Below are positions 38,001 to 45,452 of a stretch of DNA of 64,000 nucleotides, one piece after another (position 1 is the first letter of the stretch; each line of letters opens with the position of its first letter). This stretch comes from Campylobacterota bacterium. Lineage in GTDB: Bacteria > Campylobacterota > Campylobacteria > Campylobacterales > Thiovulaceae. The notes below the pieces were generated by a model, which saw nothing but the letters and a program-made list of their open reading frames with translations, did not search any database and was not told where the DNA came from. A program made the translations under genes and the position numbers. The DNA lies in the NCBI GenBank assembly GCA_030152305.1, contig JASKOM010000006.1, positions 1-64,000 of the forward strand, read 5' to 3'.

Positions 38001-38864
38001 AACATTTGTATAATCTGTCGCAGAAATACCAACTTCACCTAAAATCAAACCAGCTTCATTTGTGTTTCCAGCATGGTCAAATTTAACCCAGTAAGCTTTA
38101 CCTTTTTCAAGAGCTGAAAAATCATTTGCTAAAACTGTATTATTGCTTTTTACATATGCTTTCCATTGACCAGCATCTGCATCATACCAATAAATTCTAA
38201 TAGCATCTGTTGTTGACATAGCATCTTGATGTGTAGCTTGAACATAATCATTTTTTATACCCGACTTACCAACTTGCCCTGGATTATTAGATATATTTCT
38301 ATCTAATATATAAGAAACATTTAAATTTCCATCCACATTAGCTGTTGATGAAGATGTAGATGTAAGAGATTGAGGATTTGAATAAGTAGCATTTGACTCA
38401 AAAGTTCCAGAATAATTATTTGTTCCAAGTGTCAAATAAAAAGTTGCACCTTCATAATTTGCTTGATATTTAATCCTAACATCTGGCAAATTACCTGCTT
38501 CATCTTTTACATACATTTCTCTCATCGCATATGTTGCACTATAATCACTCACAGCTGTATCAATAGTCATTACAGCACTTGTAAATTCGGAAGAAGATGT
38601 GTGGTTAATTACCATAAAAGAAACAACTGGTAGTGCTGAATCTCCTTTTGGAATACTTGTGAATGAATTATCGTCAACAGTTTCAGTTGCACTTTCCATA
38701 GTTGATGTATTTACTGCACCTGTTTCATTAAATCCGCCATTAACACCAATTAGTTTCCATGAATTATCAGGCAATTTAATATCAATTAGGTTGTTGGCTG
38801 AAACAGCTGAAGACATTAAGCCGAGTGCGGATAGAACCGCTAGGCTGAACTTTGAAGTTCTCAT
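35046..38864 (-). CDS. large Asn/Thr-rich surface or adhesin-like protein
   Basis: A 1272-residue secreted protein with a signal peptide ending near residue 23 (SSAVSA). It is rich in Thr, Ser and Asn. A recurring module of about 45 residues pairs a tryptophan strand with a GYWV-type end: QWKAY...GKAYWVKFD (near 230-270), GWNLLSFND (near 290), GWNFVDLT...GYWVYLIND (near 890-930). The module resembles the C terminus of the protein at 52934. I count 45 NXS/T sites, 26 with Asp or Glu at -2, the Campylobacter N-glycosylation sequon. Arg codons are 23 AGA, 1 AGG and 1 CGA, unlike the CGA-rich neighbours, and no octamer occurs. Function is probably adhesion or a surface layer; a family is not recognised. 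Confidence 0.75.
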   Translation of the reverse strand: MRTSKFSLAVLSALGLMSSAVSANNLIDIKLPDNSWKLIGVNGGFNETGAVNTSTMESATETVDDNSFTSIPKGDSALPVVSFMVINHTSSSEFTSAVMTIDTAVSDYSATYAMREMYVKDEAGNLPDVRIKYQANYEGATFYLTLGTNNYSGTFESNATYSNPQSLTSTSSSTANVDGNLNVSYILDRNISNNPGQVGKSGIKNDYVQATHQDAMSTTDAIRIYWYDADAGQWKAYVKSNNTVLANDFSALEKGKAYWVKFDHAGNTNEAGLILGEVGISATDYTNVSPVEGWNLLSFNDAMLTQAGATGLIIEIDRNSSVNIALKDLGGIDSVDVNITVDTVTGHDNNISQVAQGINKKIAQAKAYGALFKNFNLVAYPSATESNIILISDKQFKIVGSSGTTDGVSQAWDLNYSGSSGLDVNDTGVTSTYGQYVLGLRLASNNASFTDNYFAVNDGKIDFNGTNNISLKTSMSTAQTNLETNTTTIRIDTNFDGLAETILVVEPENFYVRDLTIVKPYLALVETSGSVSGRYVIDLNGSYDINITANESNTTTNFSTEINTAGNGLKLYSAVSSGYLYVGSSNTDIKDFKVNQSYGTSRLKLITDPIADFNASGTIQEVYTLENLARAGIKYYEDYNTTTVTLVVEVNETNGISVTDKVAELNISNLAIDYNGTSGRDYNVSIKLGVGLTSGSYSATTTDSDITYSLSNREVNVSIASGASETNETYATALSEVINRYFDTYSTSNLKATATTTATATATPTVKTTVTITGQFFFESNDTNATYDNIRFSPASTKSTTHTRVDQTGSTITKGSTESNISTIKTLVDDLGYNKVFATVLPVSQANPVVTLQEQTNLKVKKVLSTNENSSGSLGWNFVDLTKDNTEWFDATDSYNLFSFEKEKGYWVYLINDGSQPGDIAGKVTISGILYDHDILNDTASNTDDYTTVNAIRDGAITVDVTGLANASFIDRGIATIGGKEISLTPSGNRWTANFSEYSLGNLGSGTLNVTATLFTKENFYTTASTSFDKSIPAKPTTSLTNGDTRTVAIVGSTGVTNYLYSTDINESDLTKNKLDSNFSTGYNLCAKASSFSTDLGAYRMISVSGTGEFNKNPASGSGRFGDAYNDVFYPIYKNASIVGVDATTTSNSVSKSYDATCQSTTIVDNGNTGFTLVGNNGNSVTISYETNTSIATDGLSPNDIKIVQVKVDGTHVATINFDGRLYASTSSKYVFVNYAGAIYRTTLAALHNADGGSINFTSSNIYMTTGQVIAY
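36571..36612 (-). repeat. hexamer tandem repeat in the surface-protein gene
   Basis: Seven tandem hexamers of the type GTTGCT on the plus strand (two vary by one base) encode an Ala-Thr run in the surface protein. Changes in copy number would stay in frame and alter the length of the linker. Confidence 0.7.
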
Positions 38865-38929
38865 TTTTTAAACCCCTATTTTTTTATTTTCTAAACTAAA
38901 TTATCGTCTCTTTGAAACTTTTGTTTAAC

Positions 38930-39631
38930 CTATTTATTTTTCGGTTGTTCCAAAAATTCAATTTGAATATTACCAGTTTGAGATATTTTAATCTCTCTTA
39001 CATCGCCCTTTTTTGTTTTTAACTTTATAGAGTCAAATTCGATTTTGATGATTTTTGAATTATCGACCTCATCGCCGACTCTATACCAACGACCTGAAAG
39101 TTTAGCTTGATCGTCAAAAATCATTTCTAAAACAGGATCGATCTGTTTTGCTGTGTTATTAGCTTTGTTTAATTTTTCGCTCTTTTCAAGAACTATTTCT
39201 TCATCAAGTCGTCTAAAACATTCTTCGCTTTCTTGAATATGATTAATAATAGATCTATAAACTTTATCGTTCATTCCTGAAATATTTTTTATATCTTCTA
39301 TTTTTTTTATTCCGAAACTTGTGCGATAGCCAACGATTATTCTAGCAAGACGTCGATCAATGCCTTCTATTTCCATGAATTGATCTCTCGTTGCGAATTG
39401 TATATCAAATCTTTTACAATTTCCTTTTTGATCGATTTCAACTTGTGGAGCTGGTTCATCAACTTCAAGAATAAAAGGACATTCGACACCGTCAAACTTA
39501 TTTTCATCTATTGGCTCACGGTGATTTTGAATTCCGTTCATAATATTATTTAATTTTGTTGTGAAATTATTAATATCAGCGAATAATAAAACGATTGATG
39601 ATGAGGTAACTAAAACAAAAAATTTTAACAA
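38930..39631 (-). CDS. exported ComEA-like helix-hairpin-helix protein
   Basis: A 233-residue protein with a signal peptide (FFVLVTSSSIVLLFA) and a helix-hairpin-helix domain near residues 75-130: ATRDQFMEIEGIDRRLARIIVGYR, with a ComEA-like GI-x-x-x-LA-x-I hairpin, followed by KKIEDIKNI. ComEA-type proteins bind incoming DNA in the periplasm during natural transformation. A C-terminal domain (RWYRVGDEV ... KIIKIEFDSIKLKT) resembles the small beta domains of secretion or pilus proteins. It contains two octamers (39066, 39600), and a comEC-like gene lies 9 kb away. A general exported DNA-binding role is likely; transformation is inferred. Confidence 0.65.
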   Translation of the reverse strand: MLKFFVLVTSSSIVLLFADINNFTTKLNNIMNGIQNHREPIDENKFDGVECPFILEVDEPAPQVEIDQKGNCKRFDIQFATRDQFMEIEGIDRRLARIIVGYRTSFGIKKIEDIKNISGMNDKVYRSIINHIQESEECFRRLDEEIVLEKSEKLNKANNTAKQIDPVLEMIFDDQAKLSGRWYRVGDEVDNSKIIKIEFDSIKLKTKKGDVREIKISQTGNIQIEFLEQPKNK

Positions 39632-39653
39632 AATATTAACTCTGGATAAATGG

Positions 39654-40043
39654 TTATTTTTGTTTTTCGCTATCGAATTCGATCACTGTATGAACATTAC
39701 CACGAGGATTAAAATCGGCTCGTAATTTTAAATAATGTGGTTCTAATTTTTTTATTAAAACTCCATAGACCTCATCGGCACTTTCTTCATGTGAAATATA
39801 ACGATTTCTAAACGAATTTATATATAATTTAAGAGCTTTTAATTCAACGACATATTTATTTGGAATATATTCGATATAAAATTTTGCATAATCAGGATAA
39901 CCGCTTCTTGGACATAAAGCCGAAAATTCGGGTAATTCAATCATGATTTTATATCGATTTTGACATCGATTTTCCCATAATTCTAAATCTTGCTCAACAG
40001 CAAAATGTTCAATTTCTATTTCACCATATTTTTTTTCTGTCAA
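39654..40043 (-). CDS. queF: NADPH-dependent preQ0 reductase QueF
   Basis: Reduces the nitrile of 7-cyano-7-deazaguanine to preQ1 for queuosine in tRNA. The 129 residues are the short unimodular type with FSALCPRSGYPDYA (nucleophile Cys44) and the signature ELKALKLYINSFRNRYISHE-type block. An octamer at 39769 encodes ADEVY. It sits within a long minus-strand cluster from argD to the ComEA-like gene, without functional ties to its neighbours. Confidence 0.95.
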   Translation of the reverse strand: MTEKKYGEIEIEHFAVEQDLELWENRCQNRYKIMIELPEFSALCPRSGYPDYAKFYIEYIPNKYVVELKALKLYINSFRNRYISHEESADEVYGVLIKKLEPHYLKLRADFNPRGNVHTVIEFDSEKQK

Positions 40044-40068
40044 ACTTTTAAGTCTCCTTGTAATTAAT

Positions 40069-41496
40069 TTAACTATGAGATGAATTTTTTAATTCGCGAA
40101 TAAATTGTATCTGTTTATTCGATAAATAATCAGATATTTTTATGTTATCGTTTGGCAAAGTTATCAACCGTAAATCAACATACGATAAATCTTTACCGTT
40201 TTCGATTTCAATGATCGAACATTCACCAAAAATATTATGATTTTCCCCCCGAATATTTAACGAAAACGAAATAGTTAATTTTTCATTTAAGTCAAATAAA
40301 AACTGTTCTGTAAATATCGAAGAAATTTCTTCAAGCGATAATTCGACAATTTTACCAATAACAGAAATTTTTTGATTACTAATCGTGATATTTACATCAT
40401 CTTCAATAGCTAATTTCATCATATTACTTTTTATAAACGACGAATCTATTATTTCGAAACTTGATAAAACAGCATGAGCTTTTTTTAAATCAATAGTTTC
40501 GATACCTGCTCGAACAGTTTTATTAAGAGTTGCACTATGAAAATAAGTAGCTTTTTCGCTATTAATAATCGAAAGCTGAAGAGGACGAATATTATGAAGT
40601 TCTAATTTGCCATTAAATAATATCATATCCGAATCATGTGAAATTAACATGCCTTTATATCTATTAAATATTCTAATCGTTTTACCATCAAGAAATTCGG
40701 CAAATAATTCTTCTCGCCAAATATTAAAATCGATATCGCGATTAATATTATAATAATCTCCATTTAAAGCTTCACGAATCTTAGAAATAAAATCAACATC
40801 ATTTTCGATTCGTTTAAAGCTAATTATCGTATTTTTCAGGGAAGTTATATCGATATTTAAATCTTCTGATATTTGAGTTGTTAAACGATTAGTTAATATT
40901 TCTGCACCATTCCAACCTGTGTGAGGCAAAACCATACCAAATTTATTGCCACCTGCGATCCAAAGAGAATCGAATTCTCTAATTTTCGAAGCAAAAAATT
41001 TAATAACTTTATCTATAAATTTTGTATCACTTAATTTAAATAAAACAACAACCAATGGATATCTATATCGTTTTGCTCGTCTAACTTCACTTGTAATCGA
41101 ATCTTTAAAATTTTCAAAATCATAATAAATATTTGGACTTTTTTTTATTTTTACAGATTCTATTCCAATATCTTTTTTAGAATGATTAATATATTCTAAT
41201 GATTTATTCTCATCAAGAATTATTCCGATTGAGCCATTATCATTATCGATAAATTTGCCTTCTCGTTCGATAAATACGATATCAGTAGATACTTTTCTTA
41301 ATAATTCGAGTTCATCATCGGATTCAATTTGATATGAGCCATCTATAATAAATAAATCGCCTCGTTCAAAATTCAAAAACTGAACTCCATTTGATAAAAT
41401 CGTTGTAAAAAAAATATTTTCTCCAAATCTCGTTAAAGTTTCACCAATATTAGAAATATTTCTAAAATCTTTATAAACAACAACTACATTTTTCAT
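40069..41496 (-). CDS. degenerate GGDEF protein with PilZ-like C terminus
   Basis: A 475-residue soluble protein in three parts: a receiver-like N terminus (VVVVYKDFRNI, LFIIDGSYQ), a GGDEF-type domain (residues about 130-230) whose active motif reads GGNKF, and a C-terminal region (from about 365) with PilZ-like strands (NITISNQKISVIGKIVELS). Loss of the acidic active-site residues makes cyclase activity unlikely, so it may sense c-di-GMP. It overlaps the glycosyltransferase by 4 bases and is near a SiaC-like gene, which suggests control of surface polysaccharide. Confidence 0.65.
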   Translation of the reverse strand: MKNVVVVYKDFRNISNIGETLTRFGENIFFTTILSNGVQFLNFERGDLFIIDGSYQIESDDELELLRKVSTDIVFIEREGKFIDNDNGSIGIILDENKSLEYINHSKKDIGIESVKIKKSPNIYYDFENFKDSITSEVRRAKRYRYPLVVVLFKLSDTKFIDKVIKFFASKIREFDSLWIAGGNKFGMVLPHTGWNGAEILTNRLTTQISEDLNIDITSLKNTIISFKRIENDVDFISKIREALNGDYYNINRDIDFNIWREELFAEFLDGKTIRIFNRYKGMLISHDSDMILFNGKLELHNIRPLQLSIINSEKATYFHSATLNKTVRAGIETIDLKKAHAVLSSFEIIDSSFIKSNMMKLAIEDDVNITISNQKISVIGKIVELSLEEISSIFTEQFLFDLNEKLTISFSLNIRGENHNIFGECSIIEIENGKDLSYVDLRLITLPNDNIKISDYLSNKQIQFIRELKNSSHS

Positions 41497-42563
41497 GTTA
41501 AAACCTCGTTATAAACATTAATATATTTTTCAGCCATTTTTTCAGGCGAATAATTTTCGGCTCGAACTTTATTTTCAAGACCAAAATTTTTCACATCATC
41601 ATTATTATCAATAAGCTTTAAAATTTTATTTTTTAACATTTCTGGATTTTTTGGTTCGATTAAATAGCCATTTTTATTATTTTCGATTAAATCAGGAATT
41701 CCACCAACGGCTGAAGCAATTATGGGTTTTCCATATCGCATAACATCAAGCAAAGTCGAACCTAATCCTTCATGATTGCTAGGAAAAATAAAAACATTAA
41801 ATTTATTAATAAATCTTTGAGGTTCTTCTCGAAAACCAAAAAAAGAGATATTTGATAAATATCGTGATCGTGCTTGACATAAACTTAAATCAATTCCATC
41901 GCCGATAATTATAAAATATATATCTTTTCTAATTTGTTCTAATAATTTTGCCGTTTCTAAAATCGTGCAAGTGCCTTTATGATTATCAACAATTGCTCCA
42001 ATATGTCCAACTATTTTTTTGCCATTTATTTTTTTAAATTCTTCGATTTCATCGCTATTTAAATCAACTTCATTTTTTAATTCTGACGAATATGCACTTG
42101 CGATTTTTATAATATTTAAATTATTAAATATTTTTAATAAATCATTTTTAATAATTTCCGAAATCGCGACAACTTTTTTTGCATTTTTATAAATTAAATT
42201 ATTAAAAAAATTATTTGAAGGCAAATTTTGAACTCGTCGAGTAATAACATATGGAATATTATAAATTTTATAGATGAGGTAAGCGAGTTGATAAGCTTTT
42301 GCTTCATGTGCATGAATTAAATCAATATTTAGAAATTTATAAATATTAAAAAAATAAGGTTTAAAAATAGGGACAAAATCTAAATTTTGAACTTCTAATT
42401 TTTTAATATAATCTTTTAGGCTAGTTTCTCCTTTTTTATAAAAAAGAGTCTGTTTATATCCAAGTTTTGAAAGTTCAGCAATTAATAAAGCAGTTTGTCT
42501 TTCGCCACCTCGAAAACCTCTAGCCAAATTTATATGAGCTATATGTTTAATTTTAATGTTCAT
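41493..42563 (-). CDS. GT4-type glycosyltransferase
   Basis: A 356-residue glycosyltransferase of the GT-B fold. The N-terminal domain has the nucleotide-side ARGFRGGERQTALL motif and IHAHEAKAY; the C-terminal donor domain has GHIGAIVDNHKG and FPSNHEGLGSTLLDVM, where the usual EX7E ends in Asp. It is cytosolic or peripheral, adding sugar to a lipid-linked or LPS/capsule acceptor. It is coupled to the GGNKF-PilZ gene by ATGA overlap. The octamer at 42273 is read as AYLIY. Confidence 0.88.
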   Translation of the reverse strand: MNIKIKHIAHINLARGFRGGERQTALLIAELSKLGYKQTLFYKKGETSLKDYIKKLEVQNLDFVPIFKPYFFNIYKFLNIDLIHAHEAKAYQLAYLIYKIYNIPYVITRRVQNLPSNNFFNNLIYKNAKKVVAISEIIKNDLLKIFNNLNIIKIASAYSSELKNEVDLNSDEIEEFKKINGKKIVGHIGAIVDNHKGTCTILETAKLLEQIRKDIYFIIIGDGIDLSLCQARSRYLSNISFFGFREEPQRFINKFNVFIFPSNHEGLGSTLLDVMRYGKPIIASAVGGIPDLIENNKNGYLIEPKNPEMLKNKILKLIDNNDDVKNFGLENKVRAENYSPEKMAEKYINVYNEVLT

Positions 42564-42604
42564 AATAAATAATTAATCAGATTATCTTTTGGAAATATAA
42601 AAAT

Positions 42605-42991
42605 TTATTTATCACGACAAATTAAATTAAAAGTTAAATTATGAAAATCTTCTTGGTAACCGCGACCGCCATCTTCGGCATTTTCATTGCCTCGTTTGTA
42701 ATACCAATTAACAACGATTTTTTGACCTTTTTTATGTGCATCTTCGATAATATCAAACATATCAAAAAATAGTTTTGAGCTACTCGAATTAAAATAAACT
42801 AATTCAAACTCAATTGTTGTTTGTAACGAAGATGAAATAGCGAAATATCTTTCAAGCCAATCGATTACAGGCGAATAAAATTCAAAAGTGTTTTCTGGAT
42901 ACGATTCACCAATAAATTTAATTATTCTTTTTGAAGCATCAAGTGAAATCTTTGGTGTAAATTTTGTGCCATCGATATATAAATTTTCCAT
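42605..42991 (-). CDS. SiaC-like (DUF1987) signalling protein
   Basis: A 128-residue protein of the SiaC family: LYIDGTKFTPKISLD at the N terminus, IGESYPENTFEFYSPVIDWLERYF, and YFNSSSSKLFFDMFD, with Ser69-Ser72 at the position of the phosphorylated Ser/Thr of SiaC. In Pseudomonas, SiaC switches the diguanylate cyclase SiaD by its phosphorylation state. No SiaA/SiaB-type phosphatase or kinase is seen here; a degenerate GGDEF gene lies two genes downstream. The N-terminal FxGxSYPEN block gives good family confidence. Confidence 0.8.
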   Translation of the reverse strand: MENLYIDGTKFTPKISLDASKRIIKFIGESYPENTFEFYSPVIDWLERYFAISSSLQTTIEFELVYFNSSSSKLFFDMFDIIEDAHKKGQKIVVNWYYKRGNENAEDGGRGYQEDFHNLTFNLICRDK

Positions 42992-43012
42992 TTTTATCCT
43001 TTTAATAAATTA

Positions 43013-44197
43013 TTAACAAACATGAAGCGAAGAAATTGCTTTGTTTAATCGTTCAAAACCAGTTTCGATTTCTTGTTCTGAAATCGTCAAAGGTGGCAGA
43101 AGTCTCAAAGTATTATTACCAGATTTTAAAGTTAAAACTCGTTCTTTATTAGCTGTTTTAACAATTTGCATTAAATCTATATTTTCACTTAATGGCAAAC
43201 CTCTCATTAAGCCAATGCCAGAAATCGATTTAAAAACATGTGGAAATTCACGAGTTAATTCATCTAATTTATTATTAAAAAACGAAATAGTTTGTGAAAG
43301 TCGTCCAGATTTATATTCTTCTTCCAATATTTCAAGAGTTTTTAAACTTGCTCCAGTTGATAATGAATTGCCTCCAAATGTGCTACCGTGATCACCTGCA
43401 ACAAAAACATCTTTATGTTTTGTTAGCATTGCACCAATTGGAACACCACCAGCGAGACCTTTTGCAAGAGTTATAACATCTGGTTCAATTTGATATAAAT
43501 TAGAAGCTAGAAATTCGCCAGTTCGAAAAACACCACTTTGAACCTCATCAACAATTAATAATATATCTCGACTTTTTAATAAATTTACAAGATTTTGAAC
43601 TTCGTCAATCGATAAAGCTTGAACACCGCCTTCACCTCGAACAAGTTCGATCATAACGGCAACAGTTTCATCATCAATTGCTGATTCGACATGCGATAAA
43701 TCTTTAACATAAACAAAACCGTCAAGAATTGGTTCGAAACCTTTATGAAAAGATTTTTGTGCGGTTGCCGAAAGTGAGCCATAAGTTCGACCATGAAATG
43801 AGTTATCGAGTGTGATAATTTTCCACCGTTTTTTATCACCACGAGATCCATATTTTCTAGCTAATTTAATAGCTCCTTCATTTGCTTCAGCTCCTGAATT
43901 TGCAAAAAACGAATAAATCGGTGTGCTGAAATTTGCCAATTTAGATAATTTTTCAGCTAATAATTCCTGATTTTTAATGTGATACAAATTTGATGTGTGA
44001 ATTAAATTAGATGCTTGATCAAAAATGGCTCGAGATAAACCTTTCGAACCGTGTCCAATACTTGAAACTCCGATTCCTGATCCTAAATCGATATAATCTT
44101 TTCGATCTTCTGAATATAAAGTTGCTCCTTCGCCATAAACAAAAGATTCTTCAAATCTACTGTAATTATTTAATAGATATTCTCCCCGTGTTTTCAT
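43013..44197 (-). CDS. argD: acetylornithine aminotransferase
   Basis: Class III PLP aminotransferase of arginine synthesis. The 394 residues contain FANSGAEANEGAIKLARKY, NSFHGRTYGSLSAT, the metal/PLP region LLIVDEVQSGVFRTG, and the PLP lysine in TLAKGLAGGVPIG. It could also act in lysine synthesis as succinyl-DAP aminotransferase. An octamer at 43542 spells VDEVQ in the PLP-binding block. It heads the minus-strand cluster to the ComEA-like gene. Confidence 0.95.
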   Translation of the reverse strand: MKTRGEYLLNNYSRFEESFVYGEGATLYSEDRKDYIDLGSGIGVSSIGHGSKGLSRAIFDQASNLIHTSNLYHIKNQELLAEKLSKLANFSTPIYSFFANSGAEANEGAIKLARKYGSRGDKKRWKIITLDNSFHGRTYGSLSATAQKSFHKGFEPILDGFVYVKDLSHVESAIDDETVAVMIELVRGEGGVQALSIDEVQNLVNLLKSRDILLIVDEVQSGVFRTGEFLASNLYQIEPDVITLAKGLAGGVPIGAMLTKHKDVFVAGDHGSTFGGNSLSTGASLKTLEILEEEYKSGRLSQTISFFNNKLDELTREFPHVFKSISGIGLMRGLPLSENIDLMQIVKTANKERVLTLKSGNNTLRLLPPLTISEQEIETGFERLNKAISSLHVC

Positions 44198-44468
44198 AGA
44201 GTTTTTAATTTCTCCTTTCTTATTTTTTTAGACATTAACATTTTACTGATCTATTTTACTTAACAAATTATACATTTCTATATCAATTGTAACTGCGAGT
44301 TTTAACTCGGGGGAGATCTCCCAAAGCTTTCAACATAATATTAAAAGCACCAGTAAAGTGTAGCATACTTACTACTTGTATTTTACCGTTTAATTTTTAT
44401 TAAGACAAAACTATAAAATAATTTGCTTACAATTTTAAACTAATATTTAACAAATAAAAGGATATGTT
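44198..44468. other. divergent intergenic region with palindromes
   Basis: A 271-base space between divergent argD and the DUF58 gene. It contains CGAGTT-TT-AACTCG (44296-44309) followed directly by the perfect 12-base palindrome GGGAGATCTCCC (44311-44322) and AAAGCTTT. These could be regulatory or a structured leader. I see no RNA gene. Confidence 0.35.
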
Positions 44469-45287
44469 ATGAACATAAAAAAATTAATTTTAAAAGCAAA
44501 ACGAGGCATTTTTGGCGATAAACTCGGTAATAATAGTTCTACATTACGAGGTCAAGGTGGAGATTTTATTGAATTACGAGAATATCAAACTGGCGATGAT
44601 ATTAGAAAAATCGATTGGAATATCACAGCTAAATTAAATGAACCGTATGTAAAAATTTTCAAAGAAACTCGTGAATTAAATATCGTAACTGTTTCTATTT
44701 TAGGCGGTTCGACTTTTTTTGGAAGTGTGAAATTAAAAAAAGATCTTATTTCTGAAATCGTTGGAATAATAGGTTATTCTGCTGTAAAAAATGGAGATCC
44801 TTTTTCTTCGCACATTTTTGCTGATTCAGAACATATTTTTCGCAAACCATCAAAATTAAGTTTTGGAATTGAACGAGATGTTAATAAAATCAATGATTTT
44901 AATCCAATCGGTAAAAAAGTTGATGCAAATTTTATTGAACAAAAATTAATTAAAACGATAAAACGAAAAAGTTTGATTTTTATAATTTCTGATTTTTATA
45001 CACCAATTAACATGAAATATCTTTCAAAACATAGTGATGTTATTGCAATTATTGTTCGAGATCGTTTGGAAGAAAATCCGCCACAATTTGGCAATATAGT
45101 TTTAATTGATAGTTCAAATGGAGCGAGACAAGAAGGCTTTTTTAATGATTGGACAGATTATTCATCGAAAATAAATGAACACGATTTAAATTTAATGTTT
45201 GATTTTAATAAACTTGGTGTTAGAGCTTTAAAAATTTACACAGATCAAAATCCTATTATTGAGTTAAAAAAAATGTTTTACCGTTAA
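44469..45287 (+). CDS. DUF58-domain protein
   Basis: A 272-residue protein with the DUF58 pattern: LRGQGGDFIELREYQTGDDIRKIDWNITAKL at residues 25-60 and a vWA-like second half (KSLIFIISDFYTP). DUF58 proteins usually partner a MoxR ATPase and BatA/B proteins in envelope-assembly operons. None is adjacent here, so the complex is split, or this copy acts on its own. It is probably transcribed alone before acnB. RBS AAGGA lies 5 bases upstream of the ATG. Confidence 0.82.
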   Translation: MNIKKLILKAKRGIFGDKLGNNSSTLRGQGGDFIELREYQTGDDIRKIDWNITAKLNEPYVKIFKETRELNIVTVSILGGSTFFGSVKLKKDLISEIVGIIGYSAVKNGDPFSSHIFADSEHIFRKPSKLSFGIERDVNKINDFNPIGKKVDANFIEQKLIKTIKRKSLIFIISDFYTPINMKYLSKHSDVIAIIVRDRLEENPPQFGNIVLIDSSNGARQEGFFNDWTDYSSKINEHDLNLMFDFNKLGVRALKIYTDQNPIIELKKMFYR

Positions 45288-45452
45288 AAATAATAATTTA
45301 TGAATTTGTGTATTTTTGACTCATAATAATTTAAAATGTGAAAATTAGAAAATAGATATATAAATTCGTTATATATTGTTTATATTCTAAACAGTTTTGA
45401 ACTCTCTTTCTGTTAATATTTTTTAAATTTTAAATATATTGACAGGGACAAA

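Noticed and set aside
44281-44330. Palindromes considered as part of a tRNA or riboswitch
   Set aside because: No cloverleaf, no CCA end and no conserved riboswitch core could be drawn.
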